NCBI RefSeq assembly: GCF_029542085.1
Contig: NZ_CP107036.1
Location: 372,001 to 436,000, forward strand
DNA: 64,000 nucleotides
Reading direction: 5' to 3'
Source of the DNA: Sphingobacterium sp. ML3W
Lineage (GTDB): Bacteria > Bacteroidota > Bacteroidia > Sphingobacteriales > Sphingobacteriaceae
Position numbers and translations under genes: made by a program. A model generated the notes under the pieces. That model was not told the origin of the DNA. It did not search any database and was given only the letters and a program-made list of their open reading frames with translations. Positions 15,674 to 23,864 of this stretch are shown here, in pieces. How positions within the stretch are numbered: the first letter of the stretch is position 1; each line of letters starts with the position of its first letter.

Positions 15674-17641
15674 ATGAGGTTACATTGTAGAGTTTTGTTA
15701 AAGTTAATTACCTGTTGTATGCTGTGTTTCACTCTACAGCGTACAAATGCCCAAAGTTTTCTGCCATTAAATGAGGATAAATATCGGGTGGATGCCGAAA
15801 TGCTATTGAAGTCGACCTCAAGTGATAGTGTACAGGCACTACAATACTTTTATCTGGCAGATTACTACCGCTTTCGGGATACCGTGAAATTCTGGGAAAA
15901 TATGCGACAAGGGGAGCGATTGGCTAAGCCTTTTCGAAGCCTTCACGCCATGGGAGCGCTTTACAAAAGCTTCTACTATGGACAATTTTTAGACAGTAAA
16001 CGTGCTGGGATTGAAGCACAAAAGTGCGTAGACATTCTTGGAGATGCCAAACAGCCCTTTCAACAGGGACTTTTGGCCAAAGCTTGGTATAATCTGGGGT
16101 TAATTCGATTTCCGAAAAAAGGTTTTGCTGATTTACTGGATATACTCAATGGTAAATGTATGCCCTATGCCAAAGCACACGATCCCCTCATGGAAGGCGC
16201 AATAAACACCATGATCGGTATGGCCTTTATGTCATCCAATCAATTGGCAAAAGCAGATGAGTATCATCAGATAGCGATCAAACAGCTGGAACAACAACCA
16301 GAGAGCACAGCGCTACTGGTAGCCTATTTAAACGCTGTTAGCACCTATTGCTACCAGGTTAAATCAAAAGAGGCCCGGCAATTGTTAGATAAGGTCAAGG
16401 TAATGTTAGGAGACAACCCCAACTCTTCTCAGTTACCCAATTACTATTACAATGAAGCGCTCTATTTTACGACAAAGCAACAGACAGATGAAGCGTTACG
16501 TATGTTGAATATTGGTTTGGAATGGTCGAAGAAAATGAACAATTGGAAATCCTATCAGATGATGCTGTTTAGAAAGTTTAATGTCTATTTGATGCAGAAA
16601 AAATATGCTGAAGCGAAACTTCCATTGGAAGAGATTGTAAAAAATGGATTGTTGACACGTGATCTTTACAACAGTAAAATTGTTTATAGCCAATTGGCTA
16701 CTGTGAATGAATTGATGGGGGACTACAAAGAAGCACTTAAGATGTCCAATGTAGCGAGTAAGCTCTCTGATAGTATTCAGAAAGTCCAGCTTTTGGAGAA
16801 GATGAACGAAATGGAGGCTAAATACAAAACTGTAGAAAAAGAAAAATTGATTTTAAATCTGCGTGCTGAGAAAGATCGCAATCAATTAAAGGTTTTTCTT
16901 GTTTTAGGCATTGCTATTTTGCTTTTCATTGTAGTTTTATTTGTCACCTTTTCCTATAGAAAACAACGGAAACTGAATCGACAGATCCAGATTAATCATG
17001 AGATTGCTTTGGAGAAATTGGCGAAGGAAAAACAGCTGCAAATCTCCGAATCCATGCTCAAAGCGGAAGAACAGGAACGGCAGCGTATTGCACAAGATTT
17101 GCACGATAGTATTGGCGGCATGCTGACAGGATTAAAATTTAAGATCGCTGGAGAGCAAGCAGGTGAATTCGATTTGACGAATGAATTGCCCCACAAACTG
17201 AACGATATTTTGGGTGAAGTTCGACGGATATCGCATAATCTGATGCCCGAGTCATTACGGCAATTTGGTCTAATAGCAGCATTGGAACAATTGTGTCTTT
17301 CGATGAGAAATAATAAGGTTCAGATCCAATTTGAAAATTATGAGGACGACGTACGTCTGGACTTTCAAAAAGGGTTGGCAATCTATCGGATCGTCCAGGA
17401 GGCGATCTCAAACGCCTTGAAATATGCAGATGCAGACCTTATTATTGTTCAAGTAAGTAAATCAAAGGGAATATTGCAGGTTTTGATAGAAGACAATGGA
17501 AAAGGTTTTGACTCTTCTGTGGCAAATTATGGAATGGGATTAAATAATATGGTCAACAGAATCAAATGGATCAATGGATCTATTGCTATGCAGAGCAAAC
17601 TTGGATCGGGTACGCAAATTGAAATAGGAGTAAGTGTTTAG
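15674..17641 (+). CDS. Sensor histidine kinase, NarL/NreB type (HisKA_3) with TPR-like sensor
   Basis: A 655-residue membrane kinase with an export signal ending near TNAQ (residue 27). A periplasmic helical, TPR-like region (about 30-400) has repeated pairs such as YFTTKQQTDEALRML and MQKKYAEAKLPLEEI. One membrane segment follows at about 405-427, then a coiled coil and the dimerisation/phosphoacceptor motif ERQRIAQDLHDSIGG with His477. The ATPase domain has QEAISNALKYA (N box) and DNGKGFD (G box). It is paired with the LuxR-type response regulator 14 bp downstream. The signal and target genes are not evident; the convergent cydAB genes are only neighbours. Confidence 0.9.
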   Translation: MRLHCRVLLKLITCCMLCFTLQRTNAQSFLPLNEDKYRVDAEMLLKSTSSDSVQALQYFYLADYYRFRDTVKFWENMRQGERLAKPFRSLHAMGALYKSFYYGQFLDSKRAGIEAQKCVDILGDAKQPFQQGLLAKAWYNLGLIRFPKKGFADLLDILNGKCMPYAKAHDPLMEGAINTMIGMAFMSSNQLAKADEYHQIAIKQLEQQPESTALLVAYLNAVSTYCYQVKSKEARQLLDKVKVMLGDNPNSSQLPNYYYNEALYFTTKQQTDEALRMLNIGLEWSKKMNNWKSYQMMLFRKFNVYLMQKKYAEAKLPLEEIVKNGLLTRDLYNSKIVYSQLATVNELMGDYKEALKMSNVASKLSDSIQKVQLLEKMNEMEAKYKTVEKEKLILNLRAEKDRNQLKVFLVLGIAILLFIVVLFVTFSYRKQRKLNRQIQINHEIALEKLAKEKQLQISESMLKAEEQERQRIAQDLHDSIGGMLTGLKFKIAGEQAGEFDLTNELPHKLNDILGEVRRISHNLMPESLRQFGLIAALEQLCLSMRNNKVQIQFENYEDDVRLDFQKGLAIYRIVQEAISNALKYADADLIIVQVSKSKGILQVLIEDNGKGFDSSVANYGMGLNNMVNRIKWINGSIAMQSKLGSGTQIEIGVSV

Positions 17642-17655
17642 TTAAAAACTAATGT

Positions 17656-18279
17656 ATGAAAATTATTGCCGTGTTAGACGATCATCCCTTATTATTGGAA
17701 GGGGTGACTTCTTTTCTCAATAACCAACTCGGGTATAAAGTGTATTCATTTCTGGAGGAAGTATCATTGATCGAATTTTTGGATACGACGAAAGTAGATT
17801 TGGTGCTTATGGATATGCAGCTTTTGAACACCAGCGGATTGGACGTCTGTCTACAGGTGAAGAAGCTGTTTCCCGTGGTTCCAGTTGTTGCATTGAGCAA
17901 TTTAGCGGATCGTAATCTTATTTTTCAGTTTATGCGAAATGGCGGGAATGGTTATATACTAAAGGATGTTTCTAATGACGAATTCCTTCGTTGTGTACAG
18001 CTTGGACTTGATGGAAAGAAAGCGCTTTGCGATAGGGCAAAGGATCTTTATGCCGGAGCTGTCACCTCCATGGAAGATCTTCCACGTTTAACACGAAGGG
18101 AAAAGGAGATTTTGACGATGGTTGCCGATGGCTATACCAGTAATCAGATTGCGGAGAAACTATTTTTAAGTCCCGTTACGATAGAAACACACCGACGTAA
18201 TCTTCTGACCAAATTTAAAGTGAAAAATATGGTCGAATTGGTACAATTTGCGCTAACTCATAAATTACTGGGGCTCTAG
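17656..18279 (+). CDS. LuxR/NarL-family response regulator
   Basis: A 207-residue cytoplasmic protein. The receiver domain (about 1-120) has Asp8/Asp9, the phosphoacceptor Asp53 in LVLMDMQ and the conserved Lys in YILKD. The C-terminal LuxR-type HTH (about 142-205) reads LTRREKEILTMVADGYTSNQ with the recognition helix in SPVTIETHRRNLL. It is the partner of the upstream HisKA_3 kinase, as the 14-bp spacing implies. DNA targets are unknown. Confidence 0.93.
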   Translation: MKIIAVLDDHPLLLEGVTSFLNNQLGYKVYSFLEEVSLIEFLDTTKVDLVLMDMQLLNTSGLDVCLQVKKLFPVVPVVALSNLADRNLIFQFMRNGGNGYILKDVSNDEFLRCVQLGLDGKKALCDRAKDLYAGAVTSMEDLPRLTRREKEILTMVADGYTSNQIAEKLFLSPVTIETHRRNLLTKFKVKNMVELVQFALTHKLLGL

Positions 18280-18297
18280 CTTGTCGGAGCGACTATG

Positions 18298-19374
18298 CTA
18301 ATGCTCACCATAGCCTACATCATCCAGTTTTCCTTTAAAGACCCTAAATTGAATAATAAAATAAGCTACCACCAAAATTGCTGCAAAAATAAACCATCCC
18401 AAACCTACAGAGAGGCCATATTCATGTGCTGCGGCATTCTGGATGGTAAGCGAGGGGTTTACCTCATTGGTTGATGGTAATAAGGTTGGAAACATAGAGG
18501 CCACTGTGGTTGCAAAGCTTCCCAGTATAAATAGGGAAGAGAACATAAAACCCGTACCATCTTTTTTGAACGTCCTGATCCAAAATTGTCCCAGCAGGCC
18601 AATCGCTGCAATCAACGGGAATATCCAGAGCCAATAATGATTTTGCAGATTATTTAAGGAGATTGGTTTTACATAATGCCAGACATAAGCAGATAGAATG
18701 ACCAATACAAGTAATACGAAATTCAATTTAAATATGATGTCTTTAAGTCGCTGATTTAGGGTGCTGGATGTTTTTAATATGACCCATCCTGCACCATGGA
18801 TAGTCAGTGTGACGACCGCTACTAAGCCTAGTATCACTGTGAACCAGTCAATGATACCTTGATGTTCAGCTAAAGGATCGAAAGTTGGGTTCCAGAGTGC
18901 GAGGAAGAAATAATGCGGTTCTTGCGTGGATACCCCGTTTTCAACCATCCCCAGATTGACTCCACGGACGACGTTGCCTAAGGCAGCGCCAAAGAATAGT
19001 GCTAGGAGTAAGCTAGCTAAACCAAAAGCTTTATCCCATAATGCTTCCCAAAGTCGGTGATGTATTTGTCCTCTTAGCTCAAGACTTATCGCCCTAAAGA
19101 TCAGTAACCACAATACGAGCATCAGAGGGAGGTAGAATCCGCTAAAAGATGACGCATAAAGTGTTGGGAAAGCAAAAAATAAAACACCACCAGAGGCAAT
19201 CAGCCAGACTTCATTAGCGTCCCAAAAAGGCCCGATTGCATTTGTTACAGCCTTTTTCTCCTCTTCGGTCTTTGCGAAGAATAAATGTACAATTCCCGCT
19301 CCAAAATCGTAACCATCAAGGACAACATAAATGCCCAACATGAAAGTCAATACAATAAACCAGAATATTTCCAT
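18298..19374 (-). CDS. cydB: Cytochrome bd ubiquinol oxidase subunit II
   Basis: A 358-residue membrane protein with about nine hydrophobic segments. The N-terminal segment MEIFWFIVLTFMLGIYVVLD with DGYDFGAG and then IGPFWDANEVWLIASGG is diagnostic of CydB. It partners CydA in the high-affinity terminal oxidase that reduces oxygen to water with quinol electrons. The gene starts 6 bp after cydA. No small cydX-like ORF was recognised; the stop lies only 18 bp from the convergent response-regulator gene. Confidence 0.95.
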   Translation of the reverse strand: MEIFWFIVLTFMLGIYVVLDGYDFGAGIVHLFFAKTEEEKKAVTNAIGPFWDANEVWLIASGGVLFFAFPTLYASSFSGFYLPLMLVLWLLIFRAISLELRGQIHHRLWEALWDKAFGLASLLLALFFGAALGNVVRGVNLGMVENGVSTQEPHYFFLALWNPTFDPLAEHQGIIDWFTVILGLVAVVTLTIHGAGWVILKTSSTLNQRLKDIIFKLNFVLLVLVILSAYVWHYVKPISLNNLQNHYWLWIFPLIAAIGLLGQFWIRTFKKDGTGFMFSSLFILGSFATTVASMFPTLLPSTNEVNPSLTIQNAAAHEYGLSVGLGWFIFAAILVVAYFIIQFRVFKGKLDDVGYGEH

Positions 19375-19380
19375 AACAAA

Positions 19381-20718
19381 TTAGTTTAAAGCAATATGAG
19401 GCTCGGGGCCTTTTCTAATAATTTTCAATACTAACATAAGGAACAACAATCCCAAAAGAATATAGAGTCCGACAAATCCCAGTAAAGTAAATAACGTATT
19501 ACCAGAAGATACCGTGGGCGATACCCCATCTACCATCCGCATCAGATTGTATACCAACCAAGGTTGTCGTCCTAGTTCGGATGTATACCAGCCTGCCGTA
19601 TTGGCGATGTAGGGAAAAGGGATCATAAACATAATGATCCACAGTAACCATTTGGTCTGATATAACTTATTTCGCCAAAGTAAAAAGCTGCCCAATACCA
19701 TGATTCCAATAAATATTGTACCTAAACCAACCATGATGTGATAGCTATAATAGAGCCCCGGAACATTCGTTGGATGTAATGAGTCGTTAAACTCATTCAG
19801 GCCTTTTATCTCTGCATCCCAACGTTGGTAGGTAAGGAAGCTTAAAACATTAGGAACCGCAATTTTATTGTCCAGTTTTTTGTTCTCCATATCAGGTTGA
19901 CCGATCAGGATAATTTCGGATCCCCCTTTTTCTGTTTTGAAGATACCTTCCATCGCTGCGAATGATGCTGGTTGATATTTTACCACATTTTTGGCAGCTA
20001 GATCTCCTGTAGGAAATGCGAGCATGACAGATGAAATGGCACCAAAGATTACGCCGCTTTTAACGAATATTTTTCCAAATTTACTATGTCTATCGCTGAG
20101 GAGGTAGAAAGCTCCTATAGACGCAACAAAAAAAGAACTTGTAACCAAAGATCCAGCTTGATTGTGGAGATAAGAAGGCCATAACCATGGATTGCTAAAT
20201 AAAGAACTGAAATTGTTCAGTACAAACTTGCCATTTTCGAGAATTTCATAACCTACAGGGTGCTGCATCCAGGAATGCGTGGCAATAATTAGAAATCCAC
20301 TGGCCCAAGATCCAATGAATACCATCAAACCGGAGAGAAAGTGTAGCTTGTGACCAAGTAATTTTTCTCCGAAGAGAAACATTCCCAAAAAGGAAGACTC
20401 CAGGAAAAATGAAAACATTCCTTCCATTGCTAAGGTCTGTCCAATGATTCCCCCTGTAAGTTCGGAGAATTTTGCCCAATTTGTGCCAAATTGAAATTCC
20501 ATGGGTATACCTGTCACAACACCCATTGTAAAATTCAGTGCAAAGATTTTCATCCAAAACTTTGATGCATTGTTGTAATCTTCATTGTGTGTTTGTAAAA
20601 ATTTCCATTTGAAATAAACAATCATCAATGATAATCCCATAGTCAGTTGGGGAAATAAATAGTGGAATGTGATTGTAAAGGCAAATTGAAGCCGATTGTA
20701 AAGAATCATGTCTTCCAT
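19381..20718 (-). CDS. cydA: Cytochrome bd ubiquinol oxidase subunit I
   Basis: A 445-residue heme-bearing subunit with about nine membrane helices. The heme ligand His19 lies in TITFHYLFPQLTMG, and the quinol/heme regions EFQFGTNW, FFLESSFLG, HSWMQHPVG and ELGRQPWLVY are intact. It is shorter than E. coli CydA (~520 residues), consistent with the short Q-loop form. It is the first gene of the cydAB operon, which supports respiration at low oxygen. No clear TAnnTTTG promoter was found in the 136-bp divergent spacer shared with the cytochrome gene. Confidence 0.95.
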   Translation of the reverse strand: MEDMILYNRLQFAFTITFHYLFPQLTMGLSLMIVYFKWKFLQTHNEDYNNASKFWMKIFALNFTMGVVTGIPMEFQFGTNWAKFSELTGGIIGQTLAMEGMFSFFLESSFLGMFLFGEKLLGHKLHFLSGLMVFIGSWASGFLIIATHSWMQHPVGYEILENGKFVLNNFSSLFSNPWLWPSYLHNQAGSLVTSSFFVASIGAFYLLSDRHSKFGKIFVKSGVIFGAISSVMLAFPTGDLAAKNVVKYQPASFAAMEGIFKTEKGGSEIILIGQPDMENKKLDNKIAVPNVLSFLTYQRWDAEIKGLNEFNDSLHPTNVPGLYYSYHIMVGLGTIFIGIMVLGSFLLWRNKLYQTKWLLWIIMFMIPFPYIANTAGWYTSELGRQPWLVYNLMRMVDGVSPTVSSGNTLFTLLGFVGLYILLGLLFLMLVLKIIRKGPEPHIALN

Positions 20719-20854
20719 GGATGCGATTTTTGGTTAATGACATTTAAATATAAAATTTTTTTGTCGTACCTAAGCCGTTAAAGTGTTTTATTTTTTTGTC
20801 CTATCTTCGCCCCGACAACAGAAAATTGCGAAAGGGAAGAGGAGCACAAGTGGC

Positions 20855-21841
20855 ATGAAAAAAGCGATAATTTTAATGGGTGTTTTGCTAATACCCATAC
20901 TTTTTATTCTACTCAATAACAAGGACAGAGGCAAATTAGTGGCCGACAATGTCGTATTTAGAGATAAACTATCCGATTACGGATTGTTCAAAGGGAAAAT
21001 AGCTAATCTCATACCCAATGATCAAGGGGTTTCTTATGAGTTGGCTTCCGCACTGTTTACAGATTACGCCGACAAAAAACGTGTTATTTTCCTGCCAAAA
21101 GGAAAGAAATTAGTGGCTTCTGATGATGGATTGCCAGATTTTCCAGATGGAACCATTATCGCCAAATCTTTTTTTTACCCAAAGAAAGACACGATACAAG
21201 CGTCTACATTAGTACTGCTTGAAACACGTCTCCTGATCAACAAAGAGGGGCAGTGGAATGCAGCAACCTATCAATGGAATTCGACCCAAGATGAGGCCTT
21301 CTTATTAGCCGATAGTGCAGTTGTACCTGTTGCATTTTTAGATAATAAAGGCGTGAAACGACAGACAAATTATATCATTCCTTCACGCACAGACTGTATG
21401 GCATGTCATCGTCAGGGAAATCGTATGCTCCCGATAGGTCCCAAAGTCAAAAATTTAAATCGGGTCGTGTTTCGGGATACTGACACAATTCAACAGTTAG
21501 CCTATCTGAAAGATAAAGGTATAATAGATATCCTGCTAGCGAGACAGCTAACTTCGTTACCTAGCTATGATGACCTTAGTCAATCTAGCGAGCACCGGGC
21601 AAGAGCCTATCTGGAGGTGAATTGCGCGCATTGTCATAACCCGATGGGAACTGCCTATATGACGATGCTTGATCTTAGATTTGAAAGTCCAATAAACGAA
21701 ACTGGGATTTGGCTCAAACAGGCAAAAATTATCGGACGAATGTCTGTACTAGGTGAGATGCATATGCCTCAAAAAGGAACCACTATACTTCATGAGGAGG
21801 GGATAATGTTAATTAAGGATTATCTTCAGTCCCTCAAATAA
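20855..21841 (+). CDS. Diheme c-type cytochrome-like protein (SO2930/HNE_0200-like)
   Basis: From the ATG at 20855 the product has 328 residues and begins with a hydrophobic export or anchor segment (KKAIILMGVLLIPILFILL). An upstream frame opening at 20783 would add 24 unlikely residues before this segment. There are two CxxCH heme-attachment motifs, CMACH at 181-185 and CAHCH at 257-261. The late segment VNCAHCHNPMGTAY and the MHMPQKGT-like region near the end (possible Met ligand) fit the diheme family found in several Proteobacteria and Bacteroidota. It would carry electrons in the periplasm. It diverges from cydAB; a functional link is plausible but unproven. Confidence 0.75.
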   Translation: MKKAIILMGVLLIPILFILLNNKDRGKLVADNVVFRDKLSDYGLFKGKIANLIPNDQGVSYELASALFTDYADKKRVIFLPKGKKLVASDDGLPDFPDGTIIAKSFFYPKKDTIQASTLVLLETRLLINKEGQWNAATYQWNSTQDEAFLLADSAVVPVAFLDNKGVKRQTNYIIPSRTDCMACHRQGNRMLPIGPKVKNLNRVVFRDTDTIQQLAYLKDKGIIDILLARQLTSLPSYDDLSQSSEHRARAYLEVNCAHCHNPMGTAYMTMLDLRFESPINETGIWLKQAKIIGRMSVLGEMHMPQKGTTILHEEGIMLIKDYLQSLK

Positions 21842-22016
21842 ATAATCGTTAAGTTTTTAAGTTATTGGTAATTAGTCTGTACGGAGATGTTTTGCTCATC
21901 GTAAATCGGATTTTGTTTGTGTTTTAATAAAATCTATAGAATTAGTAGATTATATTGAAATATCTTTTATATTTGTGATAGATAAATTTCCCTTATCTTT
22001 TCTCAAATTGACAGCA

Positions 22017-22036
22017 GGGGAGGCGCTCGCCTCCCC
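22017..22036. other. GC-rich hairpin upstream of the sulfatase promoter
   Basis: GGGGAGGC (22017-22024) and GCCTCCCC (22029-22036) pair around GCTC in an otherwise AT-rich spacer. No T-run follows on either strand, so a standard terminator is unlikely. The rest of the 21842-22132 spacer holds no recognised gene. Confidence 0.45.
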
Positions 22037-22073
22037 CAATGTCTTCAAAATAGAAACAAGTTTTCGATTGGCG

Positions 22074-22103
22074 TTGGCACTTGTCGGTATTTTCTTATCT
22101 TGC
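22074..22103 (+). promoter_or_regulatory. Sulfatase promoter candidate
   Basis: TTG at 22074-22076 and TATCTTGC at 22096-22103, 19 bp apart, resemble the -33 and -7 elements. The last bases deviate from TTTG. The ATG is about 30 bp downstream. Confidence 0.45.
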
Positions 22104-22132
22104 AGCACTATTTCCAATTAACTAATGCGATC

Positions 22133-23497
22133 ATGATGCGATTTACTAAATTTTTCATGGCAATGACCATGTTTCTCTTCGTTACATTTGTTCATGCACA
22201 AAATAAGAAGCCTAATATAATCCTGATTCTTACCGATGATTTAGGGTACAGTGACCTCGGTTGTTATGGCAGTCCAAATATATCAACCCCTTTTTTGGAT
22301 TCGATCGCCAGTAAAGGTGTGCGGGCAACAAACTTTATGGTGTCAACCCCCTCTTGTACCCCCTCGCGGGCATCTTTGCTGACTGGGCGTTATGCTTCCC
22401 GTTATAATCTACCTGCCCCAATCGGTCCGGGATCGAATCTTGGCCTACCGGATGAGGAAGAAACGATTGCCGAATTGTTAAAAAAGGTAGGGTACCGAAC
22501 AGCATTAATTGGTAAGTGGCATCTAGGCGATAAACAAGCTTATCATCACCCTAATAAACAAGGGTTTGATTTTTTCTATGGGATGTTGTATAGCCATGAC
22601 TATCGCGCCCCCTACGTAAAAACGGATTCTGTGATTAAAATTTTTAGAAATAGAAGACCGGAGGTCGTCGCACCTGATGATTCGGATTTAAGTGCATTGT
22701 ATCATAAAGAAACGGTGGATTTTATCGAAAATCAAGATAAAGATCATCCATTCTTTTTATATTATGCGCACAACTTCCCACATCTTCCATTGGCTTTTGC
22801 GAACAAAAAGAATAAGTTTGCCGATCAGCAGAATGCAGGCCCCCTTGGGGCCGTTATGCGTCAGTTAGATCATAATTTTGCTGAACTTTGGAAAACCGTA
22901 GAGAGAAAAGGACTAGCAGACAATACAATTTTGATCTTCTCCAGTGACAACGGACCTTGGATAGCTTATCCTTCACGAATGTCAGACGATCATGCGACAA
23001 AAAACTGGCACGTAGGCACAGCCGGTGTATTTAAAGGATCGAAAGCTGAAACGACTGAAGGTGGAGTTCGTGTTCCATTTATTGTATACGGAAAAGGATA
23101 TGCGCAGGAAGGCAAGGTCATCAGACAGGCAATCAGTAATCTAGATGTATTGCCGACAGTAGCAAAATGGACGGGAGCCCCTCTTCCGAAAAGATCCATT
23201 GATGGTCAGGCAATAGATGCTTTATTGAGTGGTAGAGAAGAAGATTTAAAGGCTGAACATCGACCTATATTTCTAGTAAACTATGGTCATGTTGAGGCTG
23301 TTCGAGCTGGTGATTGGAAATATAGACGAATACCGGCAGGTGTTAACCAGATATCAGGAAAGCCATATGATGCGGTAGAAGAATTGCATAATATTGCCTG
23401 GGATCCAAGTGAGCGAACCAATATTCTAAATGATTATCCAGAGAAAGCAGCGGAATTACGTTTATTGTTTGAAAGCTTTGATGGGAATATGAAATAA
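22133..23497 (+). CDS. Sulfatase (S1 family arylsulfatase-like), exported
   Basis: The ATG at 22133 gives 454 residues starting with a signal peptide that ends at HAQ (residue 23); an upstream in-frame TTG at 22100 falls in the promoter and is not used. The formylglycine motif CTPSR begins at Cys75, and metal ligands Asp35-Asp36 lie in [15 protein letters not shown] and SSDNGP, the other conserved sulfatase segments, are present. It should hydrolyse a sulfate ester on a carbohydrate or aryl substrate in the periplasm after Cys-to-formylglycine maturation. No maturase gene is adjacent, and the gene stands alone, so the substrate is unknown. Confidence 0.9.
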   Translation: MMRFTKFFMAMTMFLFVTFVHAQNKKPNIILILTDDLGYSDLGCYGSPNISTPFLDSIASKGVRATNFMVSTPSCTPSRASLLTGRYASRYNLPAPIGPGSNLGLPDEEETIAELLKKVGYRTALIGKWHLGDKQAYHHPNKQGFDFFYGMLYSHDYRAPYVKTDSVIKIFRNRRPEVVAPDDSDLSALYHKETVDFIENQDKDHPFFLYYAHNFPHLPLAFANKKNKFADQQNAGPLGAVMRQLDHNFAELWKTVERKGLADNTILIFSSDNGPWIAYPSRMSDDHATKNWHVGTAGVFKGSKAETTEGGVRVPFIVYGKGYAQEGKVIRQAISNLDVLPTVAKWTGAPLPKRSIDGQAIDALLSGREEDLKAEHRPIFLVNYGHVEAVRAGDWKYRRIPAGVNQISGKPYDAVEELHNIAWDPSERTNILNDYPEKAAELRLLFESFDGNMK

Positions 23498-23648
23498 TAA
23501 AGAGATTAGGGATTTACGCTAACAGTGCTAATTTCTCTGTAAGGAGTATTGGGCCTATTTTTGAAATTGTCCTATTTGTTTTATTGGGTTGTTTGCAGAT
23601 GCTGGTACTTAACGTATAACCAAGTTAACACCATCTTCGTCAGTAAAA

Positions 23649-23773
23649 CCCTATTAGCAGATACTTTATAAGGTTTTAACATGGGGTTAATAGTGGTTTA
23701 TCCCTGTTATACCCCTGTTAACCCCCTGCTAACCCCTTGTAAATACCCTATTAATACCGAAGTTGGTATTAAT
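23649..23773. repeat. 11-bp-phased CCCTGTTA repeats with a G-quadruplex motif on the minus strand
   Basis: The convergent spacer (23498-23864) contains C-tracts at 23702-23704, 23712-23715, 23722-23726, 23733-23736 and 23746-23748, spaced about one helical turn. Read on the minus strand they form GGGGTTA-type, telomere-like repeats; the four tracts in 23702-23736 have loops of 6, 6 and 7 nt and fit the common G3-N1-7 quadruplex rule. A related CCCTATTA is at 23649. The array ends in a 9-bp hairpin, ATTAATACC (23750-23758) with GGTATTAAT (23765-23773). The G-rich strand would be the RNA sense of any read-through from the GH3 gene. Nothing else was recognised in this spacer. Confidence 0.6.
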
Positions 23774-23864
23774 CAATAGTTAATTTGTGCCCCAGCCACT
23801 AAGCAGACAAGTAAAAGCTGTCTAAAAAGTAATGTAAGTCCCTGATAAGTGGGGTAAATCGACT

